A stretch of 18,924 bases of DNA from CAYFKJ01 sp964528595 (GTDB taxonomy: Bacteria; Pseudomonadota; Alphaproteobacteria; UBA2966), in the NCBI GenBank assembly GCA_964528595.1, contig CAZGTM010000070.1, positions 1 through 18,924 of the forward strand, in the 5' to 3' direction. Positions 1-7,144 of this stretch are shown piece by piece; position 1 is the first letter of the stretch; each line of letters opens with the position of its first letter. The position numbers and the translations under genes were made by a program. The notes beneath the pieces are model-generated. The model was not told the origin of the DNA. It searched no databases and saw only the letters and a program-made list of their open reading frames with translations.

Positions 1-1
1 G

Positions 2-2545
2 GCGCTGACGCTGACCGACAAGGAATACCAGATCATGCGCAACGCCTCGATCGCGGTCCTGCGCGAGATCGGGGTGGAGACAGGCGGCTCGAACGTGCAG
101 TTCGCGGTCGATCCCGCGACGGGCCGGCTGATCGTCATCGAAATGAACCCGCGCGTTTCGCGTTCCTCGGCGCTGGCTTCCAAGGCGACCGGCTTCCCCA
201 TCGCCAAGGTGGCGGCGAAGCTCGCCGTCGGCTACACCCTCGATGAATTGATGAACGACATCACCGGCGTCACGCCGGCGAGTTTCGAACCCACCATCGA
301 CTATGTCGTGACCAAGATGCCGCGCTTCACCTTCGAGAAGTTCGCCGGCACCGAAGCGCTGCTGAACACCTCCATGAAGTCGGTCGGCGAAGCCATGTCG
401 ATCGGCCGCACCTTCGAGGAATCGGTGCAGAAGGCGCTGCGTTCGATGGAAACCGGCCTCAACGGCTTCAACGAACTGGAAATCGACGGGCTGGACGACG
501 CCGTCACCGAGACCGAACGCAAGGACGCCATCCGCAAAGCCTTGGGCGCGCCGACGCCGGATCGGCTGCTGGTCATCGCCCAGGCCTTCCGCGAGGGCCT
601 GACGGCGGCAGAGATCAACGCCGCGTGCAAGTACGATCCCTGGTTCCTCGCCCGCATCGAGGCCATCGTGACGGCGGAGAACGGCGTGCGCGAAAACGGC
701 CTGCCGCGGACACGCGAAGCGCTGTTGGACCTCAAGAAGATGGGCTTCTCCGATGCCCGCCTAGCCGAGTTGGGTGACGCCACGGAACAGTCCGTCGCCG
801 ACCTGCGGACCAAGCTGGACGTCCGGCCCGTTTTCAAGCGGGTCGACACCTGCGCCGCCGAATTCGAATCGCAAACGCCTTACATGTACTCGGCCTACGA
901 GGACGGCAGTTGGACCTCTGCCGACGGCAGTGCGCTGTCGGAGTGCGAAGCGGTCCCCTCGGACCGGCGCAAGGCCATCGTGCTGGGCGGCGGTCCCAAC
1001 CGCATCGGCCAGGGTATCGAGTTTGATTACTGCTGCGTCCACGCGGCGTATGCGCTTTCCGAAGCCGGGCTCGAGACCATCATGGTCAACTGCAACCCCG
1101 AGACCGTCTCGACCGACTACGACACGTCCGACCGGCTTTACTTCGAGCCCCTGACCCTGGAAGACGTGCTCGAAATCGTCCGGGTCGAAAAGCAAGCCGG
1201 CGATCTGGCGGGCGTGATCGTACAGTTCGGTGGCCAAACCCCGCTCAAGCTGGCGCACGGCCTGGAGGCGGCGGGCGTACCGATCCTCGGCACCTCGCCG
1301 GACGCCATCGATCTGGCCGAGGACCGCGACCGTTTCCAGAAGCTGTTGGCCGACCTTGACTTGCGCCAGCCCGACAACGGCATCGCCACCTCAAACGAAG
1401 AAGCCCACGCCGCCGCCGAGCGCATCGGTTACCCGGTGTTGCTGCGTCCGTCCTACGTGCTGGGCGGCCGGGCCATGGAGATCGTCCACGACGAGGCCTC
1501 GTTGGAGCGCTACATGCGCGAAGCGGTCAAGGTTTCGGGCGACAGCCCCGTGCTGGTCGATGCCTATCTGCGCGACGCCATCGAAGTCGACGTCGACGCC
1601 CTGTCGGACGGCACGGATGTCGTGGTGGCCGGCGTCATGGAGCACATCGAGGAAGCCGGCGTGCATTCCGGCGATTCAGCCTGCGCCCTGCCGCCTCATA
1701 CGTTGAGTGACGCCGTCGTCGCTGAAATCAAAGTCCAGGCAGACGCCCTGGCCCGCGCCTTGGGCGTAATCGGTCTGATGAATGTACAGTTCGCCGTCAA
1801 GGACGACGTCGTCTACATCCTGGAGGTTAATCCACGGGCCAGCCGCACCGTACCGTTCGTCGCAAAGGCCACGGGCCGCCCCATCGCAAAGATCGCAGCC
1901 CGCATCATGGCGGGCGAGAAGCTGGCCGATTTCGGCTTGTCGTCGGCGGACGGTGTTGCCACCTCGGCGCCCGGCCACGTCGCCGTCAAAGAGGCGGTCT
2001 TCCCCTTCGCCCGCTTCCCCGGCGTCGACATCATCCTGGGCCCCGAAATGAAATCGACGGGCGAAGTCATGGGGCTCGATCGGGATTTCGAGACCGCCTT
2101 CGCCAAATCCCAGCTGGCCGGCGGCGTCAAACTGCCGCTCGAAGGCAAAGTCTTCGTGTCGGTCCGCGACAGCGACAAGGGCGAGATCCTCGACGCGGCG
2201 CGCGAGCTTGACGAGCAGGGTTTCACCCTGATCGCGACGCGCGGCACGGCGCTGTTTCTCTCCGATCAGGGTCTCAACGTGACCGTCATCAACAAAGTCC
2301 TCGAAGGCCGGCCGCACATCGTCGATGCCATGAAGAACGAGGAAATCGCGCTGGTCTTCAACACCACCGAAGGCGCCCAGGCCATCGCCGATTCGTTTGA
2401 ACTAAGGCGCACGGCGCTTTTGCACCACATCCCCTATTATACCACCGTGGCCGGCGCCCGGGCCGCCGCGCAGGCAATTGCGGCGCTGCGTGCAGGAACC
2501 CTTGAAGTCGCGCCCTTGCAGTCCTATTCTATGCTATCGTACTGA
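2..2545 (+). CDS. carB: Carbamoyl-phosphate synthase large chain, 5'-truncated by the window edge
   Basis: Large subunit of carbamoyl-phosphate synthase, making carbamoyl phosphate from ammonia (supplied by CarA from glutamine), bicarbonate and two ATP for arginine and pyrimidine synthesis. The reading frame is open to the left edge and begins with ALTLTDKEYQIMRNAS, which in the E. coli enzyme lies about 255-270 residues from the N-terminus, so about 847 of roughly 1,080-1,100 residues are present. Visible in order are the end of the first ATP-grasp domain (EMNPRVSRSSALASKATG), the oligomerisation region, the start of the second synthetase half (GGGPNRIGQGIEFDYC), the second ATP-grasp domain (EVNPRASRTVPFVAKATG) and a C-terminal MGS-like allosteric domain (KVFVSVRDSDKGEI onward). 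The gene stops with TGA just before a strong terminator. Identity is certain; only the start lies outside the window. Confidence 0.98.
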   Translation, partial: ALTLTDKEYQIMRNASIAVLREIGVETGGSNVQFAVDPATGRLIVIEMNPRVSRSSALASKATGFPIAKVAAKLAVGYTLDELMNDITGVTPASFEPTIDYVVTKMPRFTFEKFAGTEALLNTSMKSVGEAMSIGRTFEESVQKALRSMETGLNGFNELEIDGLDDAVTETERKDAIRKALGAPTPDRLLVIAQAFREGLTAAEINAACKYDPWFLARIEAIVTAENGVRENGLPRTREALLDLKKMGFSDARLAELGDATEQSVADLRTKLDVRPVFKRVDTCAAEFESQTPYMYSAYEDGSWTSADGSALSECEAVPSDRRKAIVLGGGPNRIGQGIEFDYCCVHAAYALSEAGLETIMVNCNPETVSTDYDTSDRLYFEPLTLEDVLEIVRVEKQAGDLAGVIVQFGGQTPLKLAHGLEAAGVPILGTSPDAIDLAEDRDRFQKLLADLDLRQPDNGIATSNEEAHAAAERIGYPVLLRPSYVLGGRAMEIVHDEASLERYMREAVKVSGDSPVLVDAYLRDAIEVDVDALSDGTDVVVAGVMEHIEEAGVHSGDSACALPPHTLSDAVVAEIKVQADALARALGVIGLMNVQFAVKDDVVYILEVNPRASRTVPFVAKATGRPIAKIAARIMAGEKLADFGLSSADGVATSAPGHVAVKEAVFPFARFPGVDIILGPEMKSTGEVMGLDRDFETAFAKSQLAGGVKLPLEGKVFVSVRDSDKGEILDAARELDEQGFTLIATRGTALFLSDQGLNVTVINKVLEGRPHIVDAMKNEEIALVFNTTEGAQAIADSFELRRTALLHHIPYYTTVAGARAAAQAIAALRAGTLEVAPLQSYSMLSY

Positions 2546-2555
2546 GTAACGGACG

Positions 2556-2603
2556 CCCTGCAGGCCGGCGGACACAAGATGTCGGCCTGGTGGGATTTTT
2601 TTT
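2556..2603 (+). terminator. Rho-independent terminator after carB
   Basis: An interrupted stem pairs CCC (2556-2558) and CAGGCCG (2561-2567) with CGGCCTG (2583-2589) and GGG (2592-2594), with a 2-nt internal mismatch. It is followed by one A and then eight T residues at 2596-2603. It starts 10 nt after the carB stop codon, so carB should end here and greA should have its own promoter. A second small hairpin follows directly (TTGGGCT at 2602-2608 with AGCCCAA at 2611-2617, then TTTT) and may act as backup. Confidence 0.75.
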
Positions 2604-2669
2604 GGGCTGAAGCCCAATTTTGCTGGGGCGCGCAAACCTATGAGTCCCCGCTAATTAAGGCAACGAACG

Positions 2670-3143
2670 ATGGAACGAGTACCCATGACGGGCAGCGGAT
2701 ACGCCCGCTTGGAAGAGGAATTGAAGCACCTCAAGACCAAGGAACGCCCTGATGTCATCAAGGCGATCGAGGAAGCGCGCGCGCACGGCGACCTCTCGGA
2801 AAATGCCGAGTACCATGCCGCCAAGGAAAAACAGGGCTTCATCGAAGGCCGCGTGCTTGAACTTGAAGACAAGATCAGCCGGGCCGAAGTCATCGACCCC
2901 AAGCTGCTGGGCGGCGACAGCGTCAAATTCGGCGCCACCGTTTGCGTCGCCGACGAGGACACCGACGAAGAATCGACCTATCAGATCGTCGGCGTCGACG
3001 AGAGCGACATCAAATCGGGCCTGCTGTCGGTGAGTTCGCCGCTGGCCCGCGCCCTGATTGGCAAGGAAGTCGGCGATTCCATCAACGTCGAAGCTCCCGG
3101 CGGCGCCCGCGGCTACGAAATCGTTTCCGTCGAGTTTAAATAG
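2670..3143 (+). CDS. greA: Transcription elongation factor GreA
   Basis: Transcript cleavage factor that enters the RNA polymerase secondary channel and rescues backtracked complexes. The protein is 157 residues, the usual length. The N-terminal coiled coil spans about residues 8-75 and carries the acidic tip GDLSENAEY with D41 and E44, the residues that coordinate the catalytic Mg2+ in the family. The C-terminal FKBP-like domain ends with EAPGGARGYEIVSVEFK. The ATG at 2670 is preceded by AAGG at 2657-2660. In many alphaproteobacteria greA follows carB, as here. The two are separated by 124 nt containing a terminator, so they are neighbours rather than a tight operon. Confidence 0.98.
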   Translation: MERVPMTGSGYARLEEELKHLKTKERPDVIKAIEEARAHGDLSENAEYHAAKEKQGFIEGRVLELEDKISRAEVIDPKLLGGDSVKFGATVCVADEDTDEESTYQIVGVDESDIKSGLLSVSSPLARALIGKEVGDSINVEAPGGARGYEIVSVEFK

Positions 3144-3162
3144 GGACAACTCCCTTACACCT

Positions 3163-3253
3163 CGTCACCCCGGCGCATGCCGGGGTCCAGGTATTCCTTT
3201 TTTCCGTTCTGAGAAAACCAAATGGATGGAGTCCGGCATTCGCCGGAATGACG
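3163..3253. repeat. REP/MITE-like palindromic element downstream of greA
   Basis: The terminal sequences CGTCA (3163-3167) and TGACG (3249-3253) are inverted. Each arm holds its own perfect hairpin: CCCCGGC (3168-3174) with GCCGGGG (3179-3185), loop GCAT; and TCCGGC (3232-3237) with GCCGGA (3242-3247), loop ATTC. The pattern CGTCA-CCGGC...GCCGG...TCCA, a spacer, then GGA...CCGGCnnnnGCCGG-AATGACG matches a dispersed non-coding repeat I recognise from many proteobacterial genomes. Whether it is multicopy in this genome cannot be seen from one window. A short reading frame runs through it but looks non-coding. Confidence 0.65.
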
Positions 3254-3277
3254 CCGGATAATTGGGACGTCCCCACG

Positions 3278-3309
3278 AAAAAAGGCCGCAGCGTGGGCTG
3301 CGGCCTTTT
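3278..3309. terminator. Bidirectional terminator between convergent greA and fdx
   Basis: A 12-bp stem, AAAAGGCCGCAG (3280-3291) with CTGCGGCCTTTT (3298-3309), encloses the loop CGTGGG. On the plus strand the stem ends in TTTT; on the minus strand the run of As at 3278-3283 becomes TTTTTT. It can therefore stop transcription from greA and from the had-to-fdx operon, which converge here. Confidence 0.85.
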
Positions 3310-3355
3310 AGCTACTCGGTTACTACGCGTTTACTACTAGGTACTACCTTAAAAA

Positions 3356-3601
3356 TCAGCTATGCAGGTTTTCGTACTTGGCCTGCAATTCTTCCGGCGT
3401 TTCCTCGAAATCCGGGTTCGGAATGATGCAGTCGGCGGGGCAGACGAGCATGCATTGGGGCTCGTCCTCGGCGCCGACGCATTCCGTGCACTTAAAGGCA
3501 TCGATGACATAGATCACGTCGCCCATGGTGATGGCGTCGTTGGGGCACTCGCTGGGACAGGCGTCGCAGTTGGTGCAGTCATCGGTGATCAATAGCGCCA
3601 T
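3356..3601 (-). CDS. fdx: 2[4Fe-4S] ferredoxin, electron donor to benzoyl-CoA reductase
   Basis: A cytoplasmic 81-residue ferredoxin. The first cluster motif is C9-x2-C12-x2-C15-x3-C19-P. The second is C38-x2-C41-x8-C50-x3-C54-P, with the longer loop and acidic C-terminal tail (residues 60-81) typical of the Allochromatium vinosum-type low-potential ferredoxins, the class used by Thauera benzoyl-CoA reductase. It is the last gene of the minus-strand operon, 53 nt after bcrD, with a good Shine-Dalgarno GAGGAG at 3610-3615, 8 nt from the ATG. By context it carries electrons from KorAB to BcrCBAD. The family is certain; the partner assignment is inferred from gene order, which matches known benzoyl-CoA clusters. 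Confidence 0.94.
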   Translation of the reverse strand: MALLITDDCTNCDACPSECPNDAITMGDVIYVIDAFKCTECVGAEDEPQCMLVCPADCIIPNPDFEETPEELQAKYENLHS

Positions 3602-3654
3602 TGGCGTTACTCCTCGTTCATCTTGATATCGGTCAAGGCAGACTTTTAACGGCC

Positions 3655-4497
3655 TTATGACGCTTCGGCAAGGTTCTCAAGTTCCTTCAGCTTGTCGTAG
3701 CGGAAGGCGCCCCAAATGGCGGCGCCGATGGCGCCGGCAAAGATCGAATCCGGGTGGTTTTCGGCCGGAAAATCCATCTTCTGCTTGGCCATTTCCTCTC
3801 GCATCGCGGCGATCATGCCGCTGTCGAGGGCGAGACCGCCGGTCAGCAGCACCTTACCGTCCTTGACCTTGGAAGCCTTGAGCAGCTTCACCAGGCGGCC
3901 GGCCATGGAAAGGTGGATGCCCTTGAGGATATTGGGCGTGGAGATCGAGCGCGACACCATGTTGATGACGTCGGTTTCGGCCAGCACGGCGCAGATGCCG
4001 GAAACCTGTTCCGGATCGTCGGCCTGCTGGGAGAGTTCACCGACCTCGTCGATGGAGACGCCGAGGTAACGGGCGATGTTCTCGAGGAACTGGCCCGAAC
4101 CCGAGGCGCACTGGCTGGTCATGCGGTAACCCAGCACCTTGCCGCGCGGATCGATGTTGATCGCCCGGCCGTGCAGCGCCCCGATATCGAGAACGGCGGT
4201 GGCGCCGTCGACAAGGTACACGGCACCGCGCGCGTGCGTCGTCATCGAATAGAAGTGACCGGTGCGGAACGAGACGTTTTCGCCGTCACCCGTCGTTGCG
4301 ATGTAGGCAACGTCGTCCTTGTCGATGCCGGTCTCGGCCAGCAGCGCGTCGAACGCTTCCTCGACCAGGACCAGGGGATCGCGCCGGCGGATACGGTCGA
4401 CCCGCTTGGCCAGCATTTCGTGGTTGTCACCTTCCGAGCGGAACACGACGGTCTTGACCGCACCCGTTCCAACGTCAATTCCTACTGTAATGGTCAT
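3655..4497 (-). CDS. bcrD: Benzoyl-CoA reductase subunit D (ATPase/electron-activation subunit)
   Basis: The smaller of the two ASKHA-fold ATPase subunits that hydrolyse ATP to drive electrons into the ring-reducing subunits. At 280 residues it matches the BcrD/BadG size. Phosphate-binding loops are seen at GIDVGTGAVKT (6-16), DIGALHG (104-110) and TGGLALD (219-225). C130 (SQCASGSG) and C169 (GICAVLAE) are spaced 39 apart, exactly as C298 and C337 are in BcrA; in this family such a pair from each subunit holds one [4Fe-4S] cluster at the A/D interface. Its ATG overlaps the bcrA stop codon by 4 nt, implying coupled translation. An activator of a 2-hydroxyacyl-CoA dehydratase would look similar, but the bcrCBAD order settles the call. 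Confidence 0.94.
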   Translation of the reverse strand: MTITVGIDVGTGAVKTVVFRSEGDNHEMLAKRVDRIRRRDPLVLVEEAFDALLAETGIDKDDVAYIATTGDGENVSFRTGHFYSMTTHARGAVYLVDGATAVLDIGALHGRAINIDPRGKVLGYRMTSQCASGSGQFLENIARYLGVSIDEVGELSQQADDPEQVSGICAVLAETDVINMVSRSISTPNILKGIHLSMAGRLVKLLKASKVKDGKVLLTGGLALDSGMIAAMREEMAKQKMDFPAENHPDSIFAGAIGAAIWGAFRYDKLKELENLAEAS

Positions 4498-5831
4498 GCT
4501 GCTGCCTCCGCGACGCGGCCTTCCTCGACGGCGCGGCGGGCGAAAGTCGCACCGCCCAGAGCACCGGTGTAGATCGATTCAGGGTCAATGTTGATTTGAA
4601 GATCGCCATAGTTTTCCTTGATCAGGTCCCGCAGGGCCGTCACCGCCGCCTCGTTGTTGGCGACGCCGCCGGTGAATGTGAACTGATCGCGGATACCACC
4701 CGAACGCGACAGGATCGACATCGCACGCAGGATGATGGCGCGGTGCAGGCCCGCCAGGATGTCCGAACGGTCTTCGCCCAGCGACAGACGGTCGCGAAGC
4801 TCGGCGCCGGCGAACACCGTGCAGGTGGAGTTGATGCGCACGGAACGGGTCGACTTCATGGCAATGGGACCAAGCTCGTGCAGGCCGACGTTCATTTCAT
4901 CTGCGATGTAGCCGAGGTAACGGCCGCAACCGGCGGCGCAACGGTCGTTCATCTGGAAGCTTTCCACGATGCCCGCCTCGTCGACCTGAATAGCCTTGGT
5001 ATCCTGACCGCCGATGTCGAGCACGGTGCGCGTGTCGTTATACATGACGTGCGCGCCGAGACCGTGGCAGAGGATTTCCGAACGGATGTGTTCCTTCGAG
5101 AAAGGCAACCGCGCCCGGCCGTAACCGGTGCCGATGATGTAGGTCTCGTCGAGATCGACGCCCAGCACACCTTCGACTTCGGCCCGAACCTTGTCCGCAG
5201 AGCCGCCAAGCTGGGGCAGGTTCTCGAAGGTGCGGTCCAGTGCCTTCAGGAGCTTCTCGTTGGTGGTTTCGGTATAGATCCGGTTTTCCACCTCGATGAT
5301 CGAGCGGTCATAGATGTTCAGCAGAACGTCGAAGGGGAATTCGCTGTCCTTCGAGAAGTCCTCGCTGACCACATGGTACTGGGAACCGGCGATATCCCGG
5401 AAAAAGTCCGATTTACGCTTGGCGCCCGGCGCGAAGAGTTCGGGTGCTTCCGTCGTCACCCGGTTGAACACGGCGCCTAGAGCTTCCGGCAGGTCCTTGC
5501 CCCACTCCGCATAGCGCTCGTTCTCGGCCGCCCGGTTGCAGGTCTCGTCGAGATCGACAAGCTGCTCCAGGTACTGCTCGAGGCGGAAATTCTGCTCGAG
5601 CTCGGTCATGAAGGCGTCGTAGTTGTCACCCAATTCCGGCACGTTCTTCAAAGCCCGGCGAAAGAGATCGAAACGGGTGTCGATCAGGGCCTCGTTCTTG
5701 GCCACGCCGGCGGCGATGTCGTAGTTCGAACGCGAGTTGGTAATGCCGCGGCCCAGGACGTTGTAGTCCTGGTCGACGACCACCGCCTTGGTGGTCGTTG
5801 AGCCGAGGTCGATTCCGATAAAGCAATCCAT
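4494..5831 (-). CDS. bcrA: Benzoyl-CoA reductase subunit A (ATPase/electron-activation subunit)
   Basis: The larger ATPase subunit, 445 residues, homologous to Thauera BcrA and R. palustris BadF. It opens with the phosphate-1 loop GIDLGSTTTKAVVVD (6-20). A long insert of about 200 residues, characteristic of the A subunit and absent from BcrD, separates this from the second half, which has DIGGQDTKA (272-280), DRCAAGCG (C298 and C302), STCTVFAGAE (C337) and TGGVANNEA (387-395). C298 and C337 are the expected [4Fe-4S] ligands shared with BcrD. It starts 16 nt after bcrB with AGGGAG as ribosome binding site. The complex couples hydrolysis of about two ATP to transfer of two electrons in the known Thauera enzyme. 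Confidence 0.95.
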   Translation of the reverse strand: MDCFIGIDLGSTTTKAVVVDQDYNVLGRGITNSRSNYDIAAGVAKNEALIDTRFDLFRRALKNVPELGDNYDAFMTELEQNFRLEQYLEQLVDLDETCNRAAENERYAEWGKDLPEALGAVFNRVTTEAPELFAPGAKRKSDFFRDIAGSQYHVVSEDFSKDSEFPFDVLLNIYDRSIIEVENRIYTETTNEKLLKALDRTFENLPQLGGSADKVRAEVEGVLGVDLDETYIIGTGYGRARLPFSKEHIRSEILCHGLGAHVMYNDTRTVLDIGGQDTKAIQVDEAGIVESFQMNDRCAAGCGRYLGYIADEMNVGLHELGPIAMKSTRSVRINSTCTVFAGAELRDRLSLGEDRSDILAGLHRAIILRAMSILSRSGGIRDQFTFTGGVANNEAAVTALRDLIKENYGDLQINIDPESIYTGALGGATFARRAVEEGRVAEAAA

Positions 5832-5847
5832 GAGTTTTCTCCCTCGG

Positions 5848-7143
5848 TTAGGCTGCGGCCCGGCCGCGTTTCTGGTTGATCATCTGGAAGTAGCTTTCCA
5901 GACGGTTCTTGACGTTGGCCGCGGAGAAGTAGCGCGGATCAACGAGATCGGTTTCGATGAAGGCGGCCGGCTTGCCGGTGCGTTCCTCGACTTCCCGCAT
6001 CATCAGGAGCTGACCGGCGGAGAAGCTGTTGCAGCTCTTGATCGAGTTGATCAGCAGACCGTCGGCCTGATAATCCTCGACGTACTGGGCCAGCATGTCC
6101 GTGCGCGACGGCAGGTTGAGGTTGGTGTAGCAACCCAGGCAATAGTCGGCCAGGCTCTCCAGCGGGTTTTCCGGATCGTGACGGAAACCGAAGTCGTAGA
6201 CGCCGCCCACCTTGGTGTAGGTGCTGGCGACGACGACCGCGCCCTCGTCGTAGAACATCTTCCAGAACTCGCGGAAGCTCGTCCAGTTGGGCGGGCCTTC
6301 GACGACCAGGCGGTATTTCTCCTCGCCCATGTCGCCTTCCGGCGTCACCGGGCCGAGACCGGCGTCGAGACGGGCTTTGATCTCCTGGCGCAGCGTACCG
6401 TAGTAGTCGACCGCCGCGTCAGAGCCCCGGAAGGCCGTGAAGATCGGGCCGATGTAGTAGACGCCGCCGAAGTAAGCGTCGATCGGCGAGCGGATGTTCT
6501 TGGCCGTCTGCAGCACGTAAACCAGATCGTCCTCGGCCTTGGCCGACTGCTTGATGTATTCGCGCAGACGGTCGATGTCGAACTTGACGCCGGAGACGCG
6601 CTCCAGGGTCGGAATGATGTCTTCCTTGAGCTGCTTGACGACATAGTCGCGCATGTTCGGCGTCACCACGCCGTCGCCCTGGTAGGGCACGTGCAGCATG
6701 GCGGTCTCGCAGTTGTACTGCTCGCGCACCAGCTCGAACCACTTCATGAAGGTGAAGCAGCCGGTGTACGACAGCATCAACAGATCCGGCGTTGGCAGGG
6801 GCTCGCCCGTCGGACCTATGTTGCCCTTCATAATCATGCCGAGGTCGGCCTTCACATAGGTGCAGACGTCTTCGGAGTGGCCGACTTTCTCGGCTTCCAT
6901 GATCAGGCCGCCGGATTTCTTGCGCATGCCCATCTGCAGGGCATTGGTTTCCGGCAGGTTCCGCGCCATGTCGAAGCACATCAGCAGCTCGTTGAGATTA
7001 CCCGGCACGAACGTCGAGACCACCTTCTGGCCGCGCTCGTTGGCCGTCGCCAACTCGTGGTAGTTGGCGTTGATCATCTCTTTTTGTTTCCACATCGAGT
7101 CCTCTTTGAGGGCCTCGGTACTGGCGTTGGTTTGTACATTCAT
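5848..7143 (-). CDS. bcrB: Benzoyl-CoA reductase subunit B (ring-reducing module)
   Basis: A catalytic subunit of the dearomatising module, in the BcrB/BadE branch of the HgdA/HgdB (2-hydroxyacyl-CoA dehydratase D-component) family. The frame stays open further upstream into bcrC, but the chosen ATG at 7143 begins MNVQTNASTEALKED, lies one base after the bcrC stop codon and has GGAG at 7152-7155, 8 nt upstream. This gives 431 residues, close to the known subunit. Conserved cysteines include C94 (EDVCTYVK), C129 (SYTGCFTFMKWFE) and the DYCLGCYTNLN and KSCNSFSAGQ segments; some will ligate a [4Fe-4S] cluster at the B/C interface. It sits second in the bcrCBAD block. Confidence 0.95.
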   Translation of the reverse strand: MNVQTNASTEALKEDSMWKQKEMINANYHELATANERGQKVVSTFVPGNLNELLMCFDMARNLPETNALQMGMRKKSGGLIMEAEKVGHSEDVCTYVKADLGMIMKGNIGPTGEPLPTPDLLMLSYTGCFTFMKWFELVREQYNCETAMLHVPYQGDGVVTPNMRDYVVKQLKEDIIPTLERVSGVKFDIDRLREYIKQSAKAEDDLVYVLQTAKNIRSPIDAYFGGVYYIGPIFTAFRGSDAAVDYYGTLRQEIKARLDAGLGPVTPEGDMGEEKYRLVVEGPPNWTSFREFWKMFYDEGAVVVASTYTKVGGVYDFGFRHDPENPLESLADYCLGCYTNLNLPSRTDMLAQYVEDYQADGLLINSIKSCNSFSAGQLLMMREVEERTGKPAAFIETDLVDPRYFSAANVKNRLESYFQMINQKRGRAAA

Positions 7144-7144
7144 G

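Noticed and set aside
3058..3261. Small open frame running from greA into the palindromic repeat
   Set aside because: It overlaps the greA end in another frame and continues through the two hairpins; it reads as non-coding repeat sequence.
3655..7143. Reading the bcr block as a 2-hydroxyacyl-CoA dehydratase with its activator
   Set aside because: Those systems have one homodimeric activator gene. Here there are two different ATPase subunits, the larger with the A-subunit insert, in the exact bcrCBAD order followed by ferredoxin.
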